Made by a program: the position numbers and the translations under genes
In this document: one piece after another, positions 1-10,050 of the stretch
How the letters are laid out: every line of letters starts with the position of its first letter
Position numbering within the stretch: position 1 is the stretch's first letter
DNA from: Caballeronia arationis
Lineage (GTDB): Bacteria; Pseudomonadota; Gammaproteobacteria; Burkholderiales; Burkholderiaceae
NCBI RefSeq assembly: GCF_001544975.2
Contig: NZ_FCOG02000030.1
Location: forward strand, 1-64,000
DNA length: 64,000 nt
Direction: 5' to 3'
Notes under the pieces: generated by a model
Database searches by the model: none
Told to the model about the DNA's origin: nothing
What the model saw: only the letters and a program-made list of their open reading frames with translations

Positions 1-714
<714 letters not shown>

Positions 715-760
715 AATCGAACTCTTGCCTGGAGTTGATGTAAGAAGTAACGTGCCCGGG

Positions 761-805
761 GCCGGGCGTCCTCCCTAAGCGGATGCCCGGCCTCACGCTC
801 TTTTA
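761..805 (+). terminator. Hairpin between tuf and rpsJ, possible terminator or attenuator
   Basis: An 11-base stem (GCCGGGCGTCC at 761-771 with GGATGCCCGGC at 781-791, one G-U pair, 9-base loop) lies after tuf. It is followed by a weak T-rich stretch (CTCTTTTA). It could end tuf transcription partly or act in the rpsJ leader; the short T-run makes full termination unlikely. Confidence 0.5.
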
Positions 806-852
806 CCAAATCGGCGGCGCAATACCGCCTCGCTCTTTTTCAAGGAATCGTC

Positions 853-1164
853 ATGCAGAACCAGAAAATCCGCATTCGCCTGAAGGCTTTCGACTATCGT
901 TTGATCGATCAATCGGCAGCCGAAATCGTCGATACCGCGAAGCGGACTGACGCAATCGTTCGTGGTCCGGTGCCGCTGCCGACCCGCATCCAACGCTTTG
1001 ACATCCTGCGTTCGCCGCACGTCAACAAGACGTCGCGCGATCAGCTCGAAATTCGTACGCACCAACGCCTGATGGACATCGTCGATCCGACGGACAAGAC
1101 CGTCGACGCGCTCATGAAGCTCGACCTGCCGGCTGGCGTCGACGTGGAAATCAAGCTGCAGTAA
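853..1164 (+). CDS. rpsJ: Ribosomal protein S10 (NusE)
   Basis: S10 is a small-subunit head protein and, as NusE, partners NusB in transcription antitermination. The 103-residue length matches the family, as do [19 protein letters not shown] at the N-terminus, the GPVPLPTRI segment and the [11 protein letters not shown] loop. AAGGA lies a few bases before the ATG. The gene follows tuf and is separated from rplC by 187 bases. In Escherichia coli these two genes are almost contiguous, so the gap here is notable. Confidence 0.98.
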   Translation: MQNQKIRIRLKAFDYRLIDQSAAEIVDTAKRTDAIVRGPVPLPTRIQRFDILRSPHVNKTSRDQLEIRTHQRLMDIVDPTDKTVDALMKLDLPAGVDVEIKLQ

Positions 1165-1213
1165 GGTTGCACCCGTCGCCGGGCGCGCCTGGCGACGCTA
1201 AGTCTTTGATTGC

Positions 1214-1255
1214 TTGCGGAAAACGAAAAGCCTTGTTATACTTCAAGGCTTTTCG
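1214..1255 (+). promoter_or_regulatory. Candidate promoter with its -10 inside a 12-base-pair hairpin loop
   Basis: TTGCGG (1214-1219), 17 bases, then TATACT (1237-1242) form a plausible sigma-70 promoter for rplC onward. The -10 sits exactly in the 8-base loop of a perfect inverted repeat (CGAAAAGCCTTG at 1224-1235 with CAAGGCTTTTCG at 1244-1255). The repeat has an A-run at one edge and a T-run at the other, so it could also work as a terminator or attenuator between rpsJ and rplC. Promoter activity is inferred. Confidence 0.5.
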
Positions 1256-1351
1256 CGCATTTGCGCAAAAAAGCTGGCTCAAATCTTCGCGAGGAGAGCC
1301 GGCATTTTGTAAATCAGCCCCGACCAATCGCAGTTGGGAATGGAGAAAACG

Positions 1352-2011
1352 ATGAGCCTTGGACTCGTAGGTCGCAAGGTTGGCATGACCCGTATCTTTA
1401 CGCCTGAGGGGGATTCGATTCCCGTCACCGTACTGGACGTGTCGGACAACCGCGTGACGCAGATCAAGACCGTTGAAACGGATGGTTATACCGCCGTTCA
1501 GGTTGCATTCGGTACTCGCCGCGCATCGCGCGTGACGAAGCCGTTGGCAGGTCACCTTGCCAAAGCCGGCGTTCAAGCCGGTGAAGTCCTCAAAGAATTT
1601 CAAATCGATGCCGCGAAGGCTGCCGAGTTGTCGAACGGCGCAGTGATCGGTACGGATCTCTTCGAAGTTGGCCAGAAAGTCGACGTGCAAGGCGTGTCGA
1701 TCGGTAAGGGCTACGCCGGTACCATCAAGCGCTACAACTTCGCATCGGGCCGCGCATCGCATGGTAACTCGCGTTCGCACAACGTTCCGGGTTCGATCGG
1801 TATGGCGCAGGATCCGGGTCGTGTTTTCCCGGGTAAGCGCATGACGGGTCACATGGGCGACGATACCGTTACGGTTCAGAACCTCGTGATCGCTCGTATC
1901 GACGCCGACCGCAATCTGCTGCTGGTTCGCGGTGCCGTTCCTGGCGCCAAGGGCGGCAAGGTTTTCGTGACGCCGGCTGTCAAGACGCGCGCTGTGAAAG
2001 GAGCGAAATAA
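1352..2011 (+). CDS. rplC: Ribosomal protein L3
   Basis: L3 is an early-assembling large-subunit protein that reaches toward the peptidyl transferase centre. The start is placed at ATG 1352 ([16 protein letters not shown]), with GGAG at 1342-1345, giving 219 residues. An in-frame ATG at 1334 lies upstream of that ribosome-binding site and would add six atypical residues. The conserved loop [19 protein letters not shown] and the GKRMTGHMG segment are present. The stop overlaps the rplD start by one base (TAATG). Confidence 0.97.
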   Translation: MSLGLVGRKVGMTRIFTPEGDSIPVTVLDVSDNRVTQIKTVETDGYTAVQVAFGTRRASRVTKPLAGHLAKAGVQAGEVLKEFQIDAAKAAELSNGAVIGTDLFEVGQKVDVQGVSIGKGYAGTIKRYNFASGRASHGNSRSHNVPGSIGMAQDPGRVFPGKRMTGHMGDDTVTVQNLVIARIDADRNLLLVRGAVPGAKGGKVFVTPAVKTRAVKGAK

Positions 2012-2631
2012 TGGAACTTAAGCTCCTGAATGCCAATGGTCAGGAAGGCGCAGGCGTGAACGCATCGGACGTCGTGTTCGGTCGCGATTACAACGAAGCC
2101 CTGATCCATCAGATCGTCGTGGCTTATCAAGCCAACGCACGCAGCGGCAACCGCGCGCAGAAGGACCGTGAGCAAGTCAAGCACACGACCAAGAAGCCGT
2201 GGCGTCAAAAGGGTACGGGCCGCGCTCGTGCCGGTATGTCGTCGAGCCCGTTGTGGCGCGGCGGTGGCCGTATCTTCCCGAATTCGCCGGAAGAAAACTT
2301 TTCGCACAAGGTCAACAAGAAGATGCATCGCGCAGGTCTCTGCTCGATCTTCTCGCAGTTGGCCCGTGAAGGCCGTATTTCGGTGGTCGACGAGCTGACG
2401 CTCGAAGCGCCGAAGACCAAGTTGTTGGCCGACAAATTCAAGGCGATGGGTCTCGACTCCGTGTTGGTGATTACCGATACGGTCGACGAAAACCTGTACC
2501 TCGCGTCGCGCAACCTCGCCCATGTGGCAGTTGTCGAGCCGCGTTACGCCGACCCGCTCTCGTTGATCTACTTCAAGAAAGTCCTGATTACGAAGGCTGC
2601 GGTCGCCCAGATCGAGGAGTTGCTGTCATGA
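2011..2631 (+). CDS. rplD: Ribosomal protein L4
   Basis: L4 binds 23S rRNA and lines part of the exit tunnel; in enterobacteria it also represses the S10 operon. The protein has 206 residues with the tunnel-loop signature [14 protein letters not shown] near residue 65 and the flanking [10 protein letters not shown]. It is translationally coupled at both ends, sharing one base with rplC and four bases (ATGA) with rplW. Whether L4 autoregulates this operon cannot be read from the sequence. Confidence 0.97.
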   Translation: MELKLLNANGQEGAGVNASDVVFGRDYNEALIHQIVVAYQANARSGNRAQKDREQVKHTTKKPWRQKGTGRARAGMSSSPLWRGGGRIFPNSPEENFSHKVNKKMHRAGLCSIFSQLAREGRISVVDELTLEAPKTKLLADKFKAMGLDSVLVITDTVDENLYLASRNLAHVAVVEPRYADPLSLIYFKKVLITKAAVAQIEELLS

Positions 2632-2942
2632 GCGAGATTCGCAAGAACGATCATCGTTTGATGCAGGTCCTGCTCGCGCCGGTGGTCTCCGAAAAGGCGA
2701 CGCTGGTGGCCGACAAGAACGAGCAAGTCGTGTTCGAAGTCGCGCCCGATGCCACGAAGCAGGAAGTGAAGGCTGCTGTCGAGCTGCTGTTCAAGGTGGA
2801 AGTCAATTCCGTCAACGTGCTGGTCACGAAGGGTAAAGCCAAGCGCTTTGGCCGCTTCATGGGCAAGCGCAAGGATGTGAAGAAGGCGTACGTCTGCTTG
2901 AAGCCCGGCCAGGAAATCAACTTTGAAGCGGAGGCCAAGTAA
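2628..2942 (+). CDS. rplW: Ribosomal protein L23
   Basis: L23 sits at the tunnel exit and is the docking site for trigger factor and SRP. The protein has 104 residues with the family pattern [17 protein letters not shown] near the start, the trigger-factor-type loop segment [19 protein letters not shown], and a C-terminal strand (INFEAEAK). Its ATG overlaps the end of rplD, and rplB starts two bases after its stop. Confidence 0.96.
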   Translation: MSEIRKNDHRLMQVLLAPVVSEKATLVADKNEQVVFEVAPDATKQEVKAAVELLFKVEVNSVNVLVTKGKAKRFGRFMGKRKDVKKAYVCLKPGQEINFEAEAK

Positions 2943-2944
2943 TC

Positions 2945-3772
2945 ATGGCAATCGTAAAAGTTAAGCCGACTTCGCCGGGCCGCCGCGCGATGGTCAAGGT
3001 GGTCAACAAGGATCTGTACAAGGGCAAGCCGCACGCAGCGCTGCTCGACTCGCAGTCCACGACCGCCGGCCGTAACAACAACGGCCGCATCACGACCCGT
3101 CACAAGGGTGGTGGTCACAAGCAGCATTACCGCCTCGTCGATTTCCGTCGCAACAAGGACGGCATTCCGGCAAAGGTCGAACGTCTCGAGTACGACCCGA
3201 ACCGTAGCGCGAACATCGCGCTGGTTCTGTACGCAGACGGCGAGCGCAAGTACATCATCGCTCCGAAGGGTGTGATCGTTGGCCAGCAACTGATGTCGGG
3301 TTCGGAAGCACCGATCCGCGCAGGCAACACGCTGCCGATCCGCAACATCCCGGTTGGTACGACGATTCACTGCATCGAAATGCTGCCCGGCAAGGGCGCG
3401 CAGATCGCGCGTTCGGCTGGGACGTCGGCGATGCTGCTGGCTCGCGAAGGCACCTACGCGCAGGTTCGTCTGCGCTCGGGCGAAATCCGCCGCGTGCACA
3501 TCGAGTGCCGCGCGACGATCGGTGAAGTGGGCAACGAAGAGCATAGCCTCCGTCAAATCGGCAAGGCTGGCGCGAACCGCTGGCGCGGTATCCGCCCGAC
3601 GGTGCGCGGCGTTGCAATGAACCCGGTCGATCACCCGCACGGTGGTGGTGAAGGTAAGACGGCAGCAGGTCGCGATCCGGTGAGCCCGTGGGGCACGCCG
3701 ACGAAGGGTTATCGTACCCGCAGCAACAAGCGCACGACGACGATGATCGTCCAGCGCCGTCACAAGCGCTAA
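2945..3772 (+). CDS. rplB: Ribosomal protein L2
   Basis: L2 is needed for subunit association and peptidyl transferase assembly. The length of 275 residues is standard. The central RNA-binding motifs ([35 protein letters not shown]) and the C-terminal active-site loop [16 protein letters not shown], with its conserved histidine, are intact. The basic tail [19 protein letters not shown] is typical. It is tightly packed between rplW and rpsS. Confidence 0.98.
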   Translation: MAIVKVKPTSPGRRAMVKVVNKDLYKGKPHAALLDSQSTTAGRNNNGRITTRHKGGGHKQHYRLVDFRRNKDGIPAKVERLEYDPNRSANIALVLYADGERKYIIAPKGVIVGQQLMSGSEAPIRAGNTLPIRNIPVGTTIHCIEMLPGKGAQIARSAGTSAMLLAREGTYAQVRLRSGEIRRVHIECRATIGEVGNEEHSLRQIGKAGANRWRGIRPTVRGVAMNPVDHPHGGGEGKTAAGRDPVSPWGTPTKGYRTRSNKRTTTMIVQRRHKR

Positions 3773-3782
3773 GGAGTAGGCA

Positions 3783-4058
3783 ATGGCACGTTCTGTTAAA
3801 AAAGGTCCGTTCTGCGACGCCCATTTGCTGAAGAAAGTTGAGGCGGCTGCAGCTTCGCGTGACAAGAAGCCGATCAAAACCTGGTCGCGTCGTTCGACGA
3901 TTCTGCCGGATTTCATCGGTCTGACGATTGCCGTACATAACGGCCGTCAACACGTTCCGGTGTATGTGTCGGAAAACATGGTCGGCCACAAGCTTGGCGA
4001 GTTTGCATTGACCCGTACGTTCAAGGGTCATGCAGCCGACAAGAAGGCCAAGAAATAA
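3783..4058 (+). CDS. rpsS: Ribosomal protein S19
   Basis: S19 contacts S13 in the head of the small subunit near the A-site finger. The protein has 91 residues with the invariant start [19 protein letters not shown], then [20 protein letters not shown] and [12 protein letters not shown] strong ribosome-binding site (AAGGAG) precedes the ATG. The gene is in series with rplB and rplV. Confidence 0.97.
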   Translation: MARSVKKGPFCDAHLLKKVEAAAASRDKKPIKTWSRRSTILPDFIGLTIAVHNGRQHVPVYVSENMVGHKLGEFALTRTFKGHAADKKAKK

Positions 4059-4070
4059 GGGGCTATCAAG

Positions 4071-4400
4071 ATGGAAGTAAAAGCTATTCATCGCGGTGCC
4101 CGCATCTCGGCGCAGAAGACGCGCCTTGTGGCTGACCAGATCCGTGGTTTGCCGGTCGACAAGGCGCTGAACGTTCTGACGTTCTCGCCGAAGAAGGCGG
4201 CGGGTATCGTCAAGAAGGTCGTGCTGTCTGCGATCGCTAATGCGGAGCACAACGAAGGCGCCGATATCGACGAGCTCAAGATCACGAGCATCTACGTCGA
4301 CAAGGCTGCATCGCTGAAGCGTTTTACCGCGCGCGCAAAAGGCCGTGGTAACCGCATCGAGAAGCAATCCTGTCACATCACTGTGACGGTCGGGAATTAA
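4071..4400 (+). CDS. rplV: Ribosomal protein L22
   Basis: L22 extends a beta-hairpin into the exit tunnel, where mutations can affect macrolide response. The protein has 109 residues with [19 protein letters not shown] near the N-terminus. The tunnel hairpin region ([18 protein letters not shown]) and the closing HITVTVGN are both present. It starts 12 bases after rpsS and 11 bases before rpsC. Confidence 0.97.
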   Translation: MEVKAIHRGARISAQKTRLVADQIRGLPVDKALNVLTFSPKKAAGIVKKVVLSAIANAEHNEGADIDELKITSIYVDKAASLKRFTARAKGRGNRIEKQSCHITVTVGN

Positions 4401-4411
4401 GGAGCCATACG

Positions 4412-5215
4412 ATGGGACAGAAAATTCATCCGACAGGCTTCCGCTTGGCCGTCAGCCGGAATTGGGCGTCGCGTTGGTACGCGAACAACAACAATTTCGC
4501 GTCGATGCTGCAGGAAGACATCGGTGTTCGTGAATACTTGAAGAAGAAGCTGAAGAACGCTTCGGTTGGTCGGGTGGTCATCGAGCGTCCGGCGAAGAAC
4601 GCGCGCATCACGATTTACAGCTCGCGTCCGGGTGTTGTGATCGGCAAGAAGGGCGAAGACATCGAACTGTTGAAGTCGGAACTGCAGAAGCGCATGGGCG
4701 TTCCGGTTCACGTCAACATCGAAGAAATCCGCAAGCCGGAAACCGACGCGCAACTGATCGCCGATTCGATCACGCAACAGCTCGAGCGCCGGATCATGTT
4801 CCGCCGCGCGATGAAGCGTGCAATGCAAAACGCCATGCGTCTGGGTGCCCAAGGCATCAAGATCATGAGCGCGGGCCGTCTGAACGGCATCGAAATCGCT
4901 CGTACCGAGTGGTATCGCGAAGGTCGCGTGCCCCTCCATACGCTGCGTGCCGATATCGATTACGCAACGTCGGAAGCGAAAACCACGTACGGCATCATCG
5001 GCGTGAAGGTGTGGGTCTACAAGGGCGACACGCTGGGCCGCAACGATGCACCGGTGGTCGAAGAAGTGACCGAAGACAAGCGTCCGCGCCGCAACGCACG
5101 TCCGGGTGGCGATCGCCGTCCGCGTCGCGATGGTGAAGGTGGTGGCCCGGCAGGTGCACGCCGTGGCGCTCCTCGTCGTGCCGGCGGTGCCGGTGACGGG
5201 AAGACTGGAGAATAA
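4412..5215 (+). CDS. rpsC: Ribosomal protein S3 with a basic Gly/Arg-rich tail
   Basis: S3 forms part of the mRNA entry helicase with S4 and S5. The KH domain GXXG core is seen in [18 protein letters not shown] (about residues 70-87), and the C-terminal domain holds [14 protein letters not shown]. The protein has 267 residues against 233 in Escherichia coli. The extra length is a tail of Arg, Gly, Pro and Ala from about residue 226, low in complexity and probably disordered. Such tails are usual in this bacterial group. rplP starts two bases after the stop. Confidence 0.97.
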   Translation: MGQKIHPTGFRLAVSRNWASRWYANNNNFASMLQEDIGVREYLKKKLKNASVGRVVIERPAKNARITIYSSRPGVVIGKKGEDIELLKSELQKRMGVPVHVNIEEIRKPETDAQLIADSITQQLERRIMFRRAMKRAMQNAMRLGAQGIKIMSAGRLNGIEIARTEWYREGRVPLHTLRADIDYATSEAKTTYGIIGVKVWVYKGDTLGRNDAPVVEEVTEDKRPRRNARPGGDRRPRRDGEGGGPAGARRGAPRRAGGAGDGKTGE

Positions 5216-5217
5216 CG

Positions 5218-5634
5218 ATGCTGCAACCGAAACGCAGAAAGTATCGCAAAGAGCAAAAGGGTCGTAACACCGGCAAGGCGACGCGCGGCAATGCCGTGTC
5301 GTTCGGTGAATACGGTCTGAAGGCTATCGGTCGCGGCCGTTTGACCGCGCGTCAAATCGAAGCGGCGCGTCGTGCAATGACGCGCCACATCAAGCGCGGC
5401 GGCCGTATCTGGATCCGCATTTTCCCGGACAAGCCGATCTCGCAAAAGCCGGCTGAAGTACGGATGGGTAACGGTAAGGGTAACCCTGAGTACTACGTCG
5501 CAGAGATTCAACCGGGCAAGATGCTGTACGAAATGGACGGTGTTACCGAAGAACTGGCACGCGAAGCGTTCCGTCTGGCTGCAGCCAAACTGCCGCTGAA
5601 GACGTACTTCGTTTCGCGCCAGCTCGGCGCCTAA
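5218..5634 (+). CDS. rplP: Ribosomal protein L16
   Basis: L16 is a late-assembling large-subunit protein beside the A-site tRNA elbow and peptidyl transferase centre. The length of 138 residues is typical. [37 protein letters not shown] and the [18 protein letters not shown] motif are all intact. It lies between rpsC and rpmC with no gap of note. Confidence 0.97.
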   Translation: MLQPKRRKYRKEQKGRNTGKATRGNAVSFGEYGLKAIGRGRLTARQIEAARRAMTRHIKRGGRIWIRIFPDKPISQKPAEVRMGNGKGNPEYYVAEIQPGKMLYEMDGVTEELAREAFRLAAAKLPLKTYFVSRQLGA

Positions 5635-5644
5635 GGAGTGAATG

Positions 5645-5839
5645 ATGAAGGCTTCTGAACTTCACCAGAAAGACCAGGCCGCGCTCAACAAAGAGCTGAC
5701 GGACCTGCTGAAGGCGCAATTCGGCCTGCGCATGCAACTCGCGACGCAGCAGCTCACGAACACGAGCCAGCTGAAGAAGGTTCGTCGCGACATCGCACGT
5801 GTGCGGACCGTCCTGACTGAGAAGGCGAACCAGAAATGA
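5645..5839 (+). CDS. rpmC: Ribosomal protein L29
   Basis: L29 is a small two-helix protein next to L23 at the tunnel exit. The start is placed at the second of two adjacent ATGs (5645, [11 protein letters not shown]), which sits best after AAGGAG at 5634-5639 and gives the family length of 64 residues. Starting at 5642 would add one methionine. Helical [13 protein letters not shown] closes the protein. Four bases overlap with rpsQ (ATGA). Confidence 0.94.
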   Translation: MKASELHQKDQAALNKELTDLLKAQFGLRMQLATQQLTNTSQLKKVRRDIARVRTVLTEKANQK

Positions 5840-6108
5840 ACGATAGCGTAAAAACCTCGCTCAAGCGGACGCTGGTCGGCAAGGTCGTCAGCAACAAGAT
5901 GGACAAGACGGTCACCGTGCTGGTCGAGCACCGTGTGAAGCATCCGATCTACGGCAAGTACGTCGTGCGTTCGAAGAAGTATCACGCGCATGACGACGCG
6001 AACACGTACAACGAAGGCGATCTCGTCGAGATCCAGGAAACGCGTCCGATTTCGAAGACGAAAGCCTGGGTTGTGTCGAAGTTGCTCGAAGCGGCTCGCG
6101 TGATCTAA
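5836..6108 (+). CDS. rpsQ: Ribosomal protein S17
   Basis: S17 is a primary 16S-binding protein with an OB fold. The protein has 90 residues with [19 protein letters not shown] near the start and [14 protein letters not shown] in the middle, closing with [18 protein letters not shown]. It is the last gene of the S10 segment. A 288-base gap with a promoter and a long leader separates it from rplN. Confidence 0.96.
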   Translation: MNDSVKTSLKRTLVGKVVSNKMDKTVTVLVEHRVKHPIYGKYVVRSKKYHAHDDANTYNEGDLVEIQETRPISKTKAWVVSKLLEAARVI

Positions 6109-6148
6109 GCGCCAGATGCGGTAAAAGCAGTATCGCAGTAACTTTCGC

Positions 6149-6181
6149 TTGCAAGGCCGGGATTATGAGTTATAATCTCGG
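6149..6181 (+). promoter_or_regulatory. Candidate spc-operon promoter overlapping an inverted repeat
   Basis: TTGCAA (6149-6154), 16 bases, then a perfect TATAAT (6171-6176) make a good sigma-70 promoter about 220 bases before rplN. The -10 overlaps a 10-base inverted repeat (CCGGGATTAT at 6157-6166 with ATAATCTCGG at 6172-6181, one G-U pair, loop GAGTT). This makes the spc segment likely to be transcribed independently of the S10 segment, in part at least. Confidence 0.65.
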
Positions 6182-6396
6182 TCTTCCCTCTTTGTGGGAG
6201 CCCCGTCGCGGGCGAAGTTGGTGGGGGAAGCCGGTTCGGGCGCCATGCCCGTATCGACAGATTCACCGGATTGCGATGGCGGGTTTCGTCTGCCCTCGCT
6301 GCCTGTTCTAACCCAAGCAGCCGATTGGCTGACGGGACCAAGACTGACCGGATGCGCCATGGTGGTGCAATCGGATTAAGTTGGGAAAGATAAACC
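6182..6396 (+). other. Long structured leader before rplN
   Basis: About 215 bases with no convincing gene lie between the spc promoter and rplN. Several small stems are visible: CTTCCC (6183-6188) with GGGAAG (6225-6230) enclosing GCCC/GGGC, and CAGCC-GATT-GGCTG at 6318-6331. The length and structure would suit a leader RNA that a ribosomal protein binds for feedback control, but the sequence does not show which protein, if any. Confidence 0.45.
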
Positions 6397-6765
6397 ATGA
6401 TCCAGACCGAAACTCGGCTTGAAGTGGCCGACAACACGGGTGCGCGTGAAGTCATGTGCATCAAGGTGCTCGGCGGCTCGAAGCGTCGTTACGCTAGCAT
6501 TGGCGACATCATCAAGGTGACCGTCAAGGAAGCAACGCCGCGCGGACGCGTGAAGAAGGGCGAAATTTACAACGCTGTGGTCGTTCGTACGGCCAAGGGC
6601 GTGCGCCGCCAGGACGGCTCGCTGATCAAGTTCGACGGCAATGCCGCCGTTCTTTTGAACGCGAAGCTCGAACCCATCGGCACGCGTATTTTTGGGCCGG
6701 TCACGCGTGAACTGCGTAGCGAACGATTCATGAAGATCGTTTCGCTCGCGCCGGAAGTGCTGTAA
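6397..6765 (+). CDS. rplN: Ribosomal protein L14
   Basis: L14 lies at the subunit interface, contacts 16S helix 14 and is the binding site for the silencing factor RsfS. The protein has 122 residues and begins [19 protein letters not shown]. The [20 protein letters not shown] and [17 protein letters not shown] segments are standard, as is the end ([11 protein letters not shown]). It is the first gene of the spc segment and follows a long leader. Confidence 0.98.
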   Translation: MIQTETRLEVADNTGAREVMCIKVLGGSKRRYASIGDIIKVTVKEATPRGRVKKGEIYNAVVVRTAKGVRRQDGSLIKFDGNAAVLLNAKLEPIGTRIFGPVTRELRSERFMKIVSLAPEVL

Positions 6766-6774
6766 GGAGTCGCG

Positions 6775-7083
6775 ATGAACAAGATTCGCAAGGGTGACGA
6801 AGTCATCGTCATCACCGGCAAGGACAAAGGCAAGCGCGGTGTCGTGCTGGCCGTTGGGGAAGATCGTGTGACGGTCGAGGGTATCAATCTCGTCAAGAAG
6901 CACGTGAAGCCGAACCCGATGAAGGGTACGACGGGCGGTGTGGAAGCCAAAACGATGCCGCTGCATATTTCGAACGTCGCATTGGTCGACGCGAATGGCA
7001 AGGCGTCGCGAGTGGGCATCAAGGTCGAAGGCGACAAGAAGGTTCGCTTCTTGAAGTCGACGGGCGCCACGCTCAACGCCTGA
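6775..7083 (+). CDS. rplX: Ribosomal protein L24
   Basis: L24 is an assembly initiator of the large subunit, near the tunnel exit. The protein has 102 residues. The KOW motif is clear at the N-terminus ([19 protein letters not shown], residues 3-21), followed by [13 protein letters not shown] and the [12 protein letters not shown] segment. It sits ten bases after rplN and 14 bases before rplE. Confidence 0.97.
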   Translation: MNKIRKGDEVIVITGKDKGKRGVVLAVGEDRVTVEGINLVKKHVKPNPMKGTTGGVEAKTMPLHISNVALVDANGKASRVGIKVEGDKKVRFLKSTGATLNA

Positions 7084-7097
7084 CGCGGAGTTAAAAA

Positions 7098-7637
7098 ATG
7101 GCTCGTCTGCAAGAATTTTATAAAGAGAAGGTTGTACCCGGCCTCGTCGAGAAGTTCGGTTACAAGTCCATCATGGAAGTGCCGCGCATCACCAAGATCA
7201 CCCTGAACATGGGTCTTGGGGAAGCCGTCGCCGACAAGAAGATCATCGAAAACGCCGTTGGCGACCTGACGAAGATCGCTGGCCAGAAGCCGGTGATCAC
7301 GAAGGCACGCAAGGCAATCGCTGGCTTCAAGATTCGTCAGGGTTATCCGATCGGCGCGATGGTTACGCTGCGCGGTCAGGCCATGTACGAATTCCTCGAT
7401 CGTTTCGTGACGGTTGCGCTCCCGCGTGTGCGTGACTTCCGTGGCGTGTCGGGTCGTGCGTTCGACGGTCGCGGCAACTACAACATCGGTGTGAAAGAGC
7501 AGATCATTTTCCCCGAAATCGACTACGACAAGATCGACGCGCTGCGTGGGCTGAACATCAGCATCACGACAACTGCGAAGACTGACGACGAAGCAAAGGC
7601 ACTGCTCGCCAGCTTCAAGTTCCCGTTCAGAAACTGA
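7098..7637 (+). CDS. rplE: Ribosomal protein L5
   Basis: L5 binds 5S rRNA and the P-site tRNA in the central protuberance. The protein has 179 residues with the family start [19 protein letters not shown] and the [16 protein letters not shown] signature. The [20 protein letters not shown] loop is intact, and the end is the standard SFKFPFRN. In enterobacteria S8 represses the spc operon by binding mRNA at the start of this gene; no such site was checked here. Confidence 0.98.
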   Translation: MARLQEFYKEKVVPGLVEKFGYKSIMEVPRITKITLNMGLGEAVADKKIIENAVGDLTKIAGQKPVITKARKAIAGFKIRQGYPIGAMVTLRGQAMYEFLDRFVTVALPRVRDFRGVSGRAFDGRGNYNIGVKEQIIFPEIDYDKIDALRGLNISITTTAKTDDEAKALLASFKFPFRN

Positions 7638-7644
7638 GGTTACC

Positions 7645-7950
7645 GTGGCTAAACTGGCACTGATCGAACGTGAAAAGAAGCGTGCACGCCTCGCAGCCAA
7701 GTACGCTCCCAAGCGCGCTGAACTGAAAGCTGTGATCGACGACGCGAGCAAGTCGGATGAAGAGCGTTATCTCGCTCGCCTGGCTTTGCAACAACTGCCG
7801 CGTAATTCGAACCCCACTCGCAAGCGCAACCGCTGCGCGATCACGGGTCGTCCGCGTGGCACGTTCCGTAAATTCGGACTGGCGCGCAGCAAGATTCGCG
7901 AAATCGCTTTCCGCGGCGAAATCCCTGGCCTGACCAAGGCGAGCTGGTAA
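7645..7950 (+). CDS. rpsN: Ribosomal protein S14 (zinc-free form)
   Basis: S14 is a late 30S head protein. The protein has 101 residues. It lacks the two CXXC pairs of the short zinc-binding form, so it is the long zinc-independent type. [20 protein letters not shown] is the family signature, followed by [13 protein letters not shown] near the C-terminus. The reading frame begins with [17 protein letters not shown], which is typical. Confidence 0.97.
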   Translation: MAKLALIEREKKRARLAAKYAPKRAELKAVIDDASKSDEERYLARLALQQLPRNSNPTRKRNRCAITGRPRGTFRKFGLARSKIREIAFRGEIPGLTKASW

Positions 7951-7964
7951 TAGGAGAAACGTAA

Positions 7965-8360
7965 ATGAGCATGAGTGATCCTATCGCCGATATGCTGACT
8001 CGCATCCGCAACGCGCAGATGGTCGAGAAGGTTTCGGTGACTATGCCCTCGTCGAAAGTCAAGGTTGCGATTGCGCAGGTTTTGAAGGACGAAGGTTATA
8101 TCGACGATTTCGCGGTGAAGGCTGAAGGTGCGAAGTCGGAATTGAACATCGCGTTGAAGTACTACGCTGGCCGCCCGGTTATCGAACGCCTCGAGCGCGT
8201 GTCGAAGCCTGGTCTGCGTGTGTACCGCGGTCGCAACGACATTCCTCAGGTGATGAATGGCCTGGGCGTTGCAATCGTCTCGACGCCGAAGGGTGTGATG
8301 ACCGATCGCAAGGCGCGCCAGACTGGCGTCGGCGGCGAAGTCATCTGCTACGTCGCTTAA
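7965..8360 (+). CDS. rpsH: Ribosomal protein S8
   Basis: S8 is a primary 16S-binding protein and the repressor of the spc operon in enterobacteria. The protein has 131 residues starting [18 protein letters not shown]. The C-terminal RNA-binding stretch [20 protein letters not shown] is intact, followed by ICYVA at the end. A GGAG site precedes the ATG. It lies between rpsN and rplF. Confidence 0.97.
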   Translation: MSMSDPIADMLTRIRNAQMVEKVSVTMPSSKVKVAIAQVLKDEGYIDDFAVKAEGAKSELNIALKYYAGRPVIERLERVSKPGLRVYRGRNDIPQVMNGLGVAIVSTPKGVMTDRKARQTGVGGEVICYVA

Positions 8361-8378
8361 CCGAAAAGGAGAAGAAAC

Positions 8379-8912
8379 ATGTCTCGAGTAGGTAAGAGCC
8401 CGATCGCGCTGCCGCAAGGCGCCGAAGTGGCCCTGAGCGGCGATGTCATCACCGTGAAGGGTCCGCTGGGCACGATTTCCCAGGCGGGCAATCCGCTGGT
8501 GAAGGTAGCAAACGAAAACGGCACGCTCAACTTCGCGCCGGCTGATGAAAGCCGCGAAGCGAACGCGATGTCGGGCACGATGCGCGCACTCGTTGCGAAC
8601 ATGGTGAACGGCGTGACGAAGGGTTTCGAGCGCAAGCTGACGCTGGTTGGCGTCGGTTACCGCGCACAAGCGCAAGGCGACAAGCTGAATCTGTCGCTGG
8701 GTTTCTCGCACCCCGTGGTGCACCAGATGCCGGAAGGCGTCAAGGCTGAAACTCCGTCGCAAACCGAAATCGTGATCAAGGGGATCGACAAGCAGAAAGT
8801 TGGCCAAGTAGCTGCGGAAGTGCGCGGTTACCGTCCGCCGGAGCCCTATAAGGGCAAGGGCGTGCGCTATGCCAACGAGGTCGTTATCCTCAAAGAAACG
8901 AAGAAGAAGTAA
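8379..8912 (+). CDS. rplF: Ribosomal protein L6
   Basis: L6 is a two-domain large-subunit protein near the factor-binding site. The protein has 177 residues. It opens [17 protein letters not shown], has [18 protein letters not shown] at the domain junction and [14 protein letters not shown] in the second domain, and closes with the signature [16 protein letters not shown]. It overlaps nothing and is spaced 12 bases from rplR. Confidence 0.98.
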   Translation: MSRVGKSPIALPQGAEVALSGDVITVKGPLGTISQAGNPLVKVANENGTLNFAPADESREANAMSGTMRALVANMVNGVTKGFERKLTLVGVGYRAQAQGDKLNLSLGFSHPVVHQMPEGVKAETPSQTEIVIKGIDKQKVGQVAAEVRGYRPPEPYKGKGVRYANEVVILKETKKK

Positions 8913-8924
8913 GGGTGCGCAATC

Positions 8925-9290
8925 ATGGATAAGACTCAATCTCGCCTGCGCCGCGCTCGTCAGACGCGTGTCAAGATCGCTGAACTGCAGGTCGCGCGTC
9001 TCGCCGTGCATCGCACGAACACGCATATCTATGCGCAAGTGTTCTCGCCGTGCGGCACCAAGGTGCTCGCAAGCGCGTCGACGCTGGAAGCTGAAGTGCG
9101 TGCCGAACTGGCCGACAAGTCGGGCAAGGGCGGCAACGTCGACGCTGCGACCCTGATCGGCAAGCGTATTGCTGAAAAGGCGAAGGCTGCCGGCGTCGAA
9201 TCCGTCGCCTTTGACCGCTCGGGTTTCCGCTACCACGGCCGCGTGAAAGCGCTGGCTGATGCCGCGCGCGAAGCCGGGCTCAAGTTCTAA
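8925..9290 (+). CDS. rplR: Ribosomal protein L18
   Basis: L18 binds 5S rRNA with L5 and L25 in the central protuberance. The protein has 121 residues. The basic N-terminus ([15 protein letters not shown]) is followed by [16 protein letters not shown], the [20 protein letters not shown] core and [16 protein letters not shown] at the end. All match the family and no residue looks out of place. Confidence 0.97.
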   Translation: MDKTQSRLRRARQTRVKIAELQVARLAVHRTNTHIYAQVFSPCGTKVLASASTLEAEVRAELADKSGKGGNVDAATLIGKRIAEKAKAAGVESVAFDRSGFRYHGRVKALADAAREAGLKF

Positions 9291-9304
9291 GGGAAGAATT
9301 CGTC

Positions 9305-9823
9305 ATGGCAAAGATGCAAGCGAAAGTTCAGGCTGACGAACGCGACGACGGCCTGCGCGAAAAGATGATCTCGGTCAACCGCGTGACCAAGGTGGTGAAG
9401 GGCGGCCGGATTCTCGGTTTTGCCGCACTGACCGTGGTCGGCGACGGTGACGGCCGCATCGGCATGGGCAAGGGCAAAGCAAAGGAAGTTCCGGTTGCTG
9501 TTCAGAAGGCAATGGAACAAGCCCGCCGCAACATGTTCAAGGTGCCGCTCAAGAACGGTACGCTGCAACACGAAGTGCACGGTAAGCACGGCGCATCCGC
9601 AGTCCTCCTCGCTCCGGCGAAGGACGGTACGGGCGTGATCGCTGGCGGCCCGATGCGCGCAGTGTTCGACGTAATGGGCGTGCAAAACGTGGTGGCGAAG
9701 AGCCACGGCTCGACGAACCCGTACAACCTCGTTCGTGCGACGCTCGACGGTCTGCGCAAGCAGTCGACCCCGGGTGACATCGCGGCGAAGCGCGGCAAGT
9801 CCGTCGAAGATATTTTGGGCTAA
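9305..9823 (+). CDS. rpsE: Ribosomal protein S5
   Basis: S5 acts in decoding fidelity and mRNA helicase activity with S3 and S4. The protein has 172 residues with an acidic and basic lead ([19 protein letters not shown]). The S5 signature [20 protein letters not shown] is followed by [17 protein letters not shown]. The [20 protein letters not shown] segment is in the C-terminal domain. It is followed 14 bases later by rpmD. Confidence 0.97.
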   Translation: MAKMQAKVQADERDDGLREKMISVNRVTKVVKGGRILGFAALTVVGDGDGRIGMGKGKAKEVPVAVQKAMEQARRNMFKVPLKNGTLQHEVHGKHGASAVLLAPAKDGTGVIAGGPMRAVFDVMGVQNVVAKSHGSTNPYNLVRATLDGLRKQSTPGDIAAKRGKSVEDILG

Positions 9824-9837
9824 GCCTCGAGGTCACC

Positions 9838-10020
9838 ATGTCTGATAAAACTGTCAAGGTTCAGCTCGTCAAGAGCCTGATTGGGACCCGCGAATCGCAC
9901 CGTGCAACGGTGCGTGGCTTGGGCCTGCGCCGACTCAACTCGGTCAGCGAACTGCAGGATACGCCGGCAGTTCGCGGAATGATCAACAAGGTCTCGTACC
10001 TTGTTAAGGTCATCAACTGA
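9838..10020 (+). CDS. rpmD: Ribosomal protein L30
   Basis: L30 is a small ferredoxin-like large-subunit protein found in some bacterial groups and absent from others. The protein has 60 residues: [18 protein letters not shown], then [14 protein letters not shown] and the closing [14 protein letters not shown]. It sits between rpsE and rplO in the usual spc order. Confidence 0.96.
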   Translation: MSDKTVKVQLVKSLIGTRESHRATVRGLGLRRLNSVSELQDTPAVRGMINKVSYLVKVIN

Positions 10021-10050
10021 GCGGCTGACTAGGGATTCAAGGAGTTGAAT

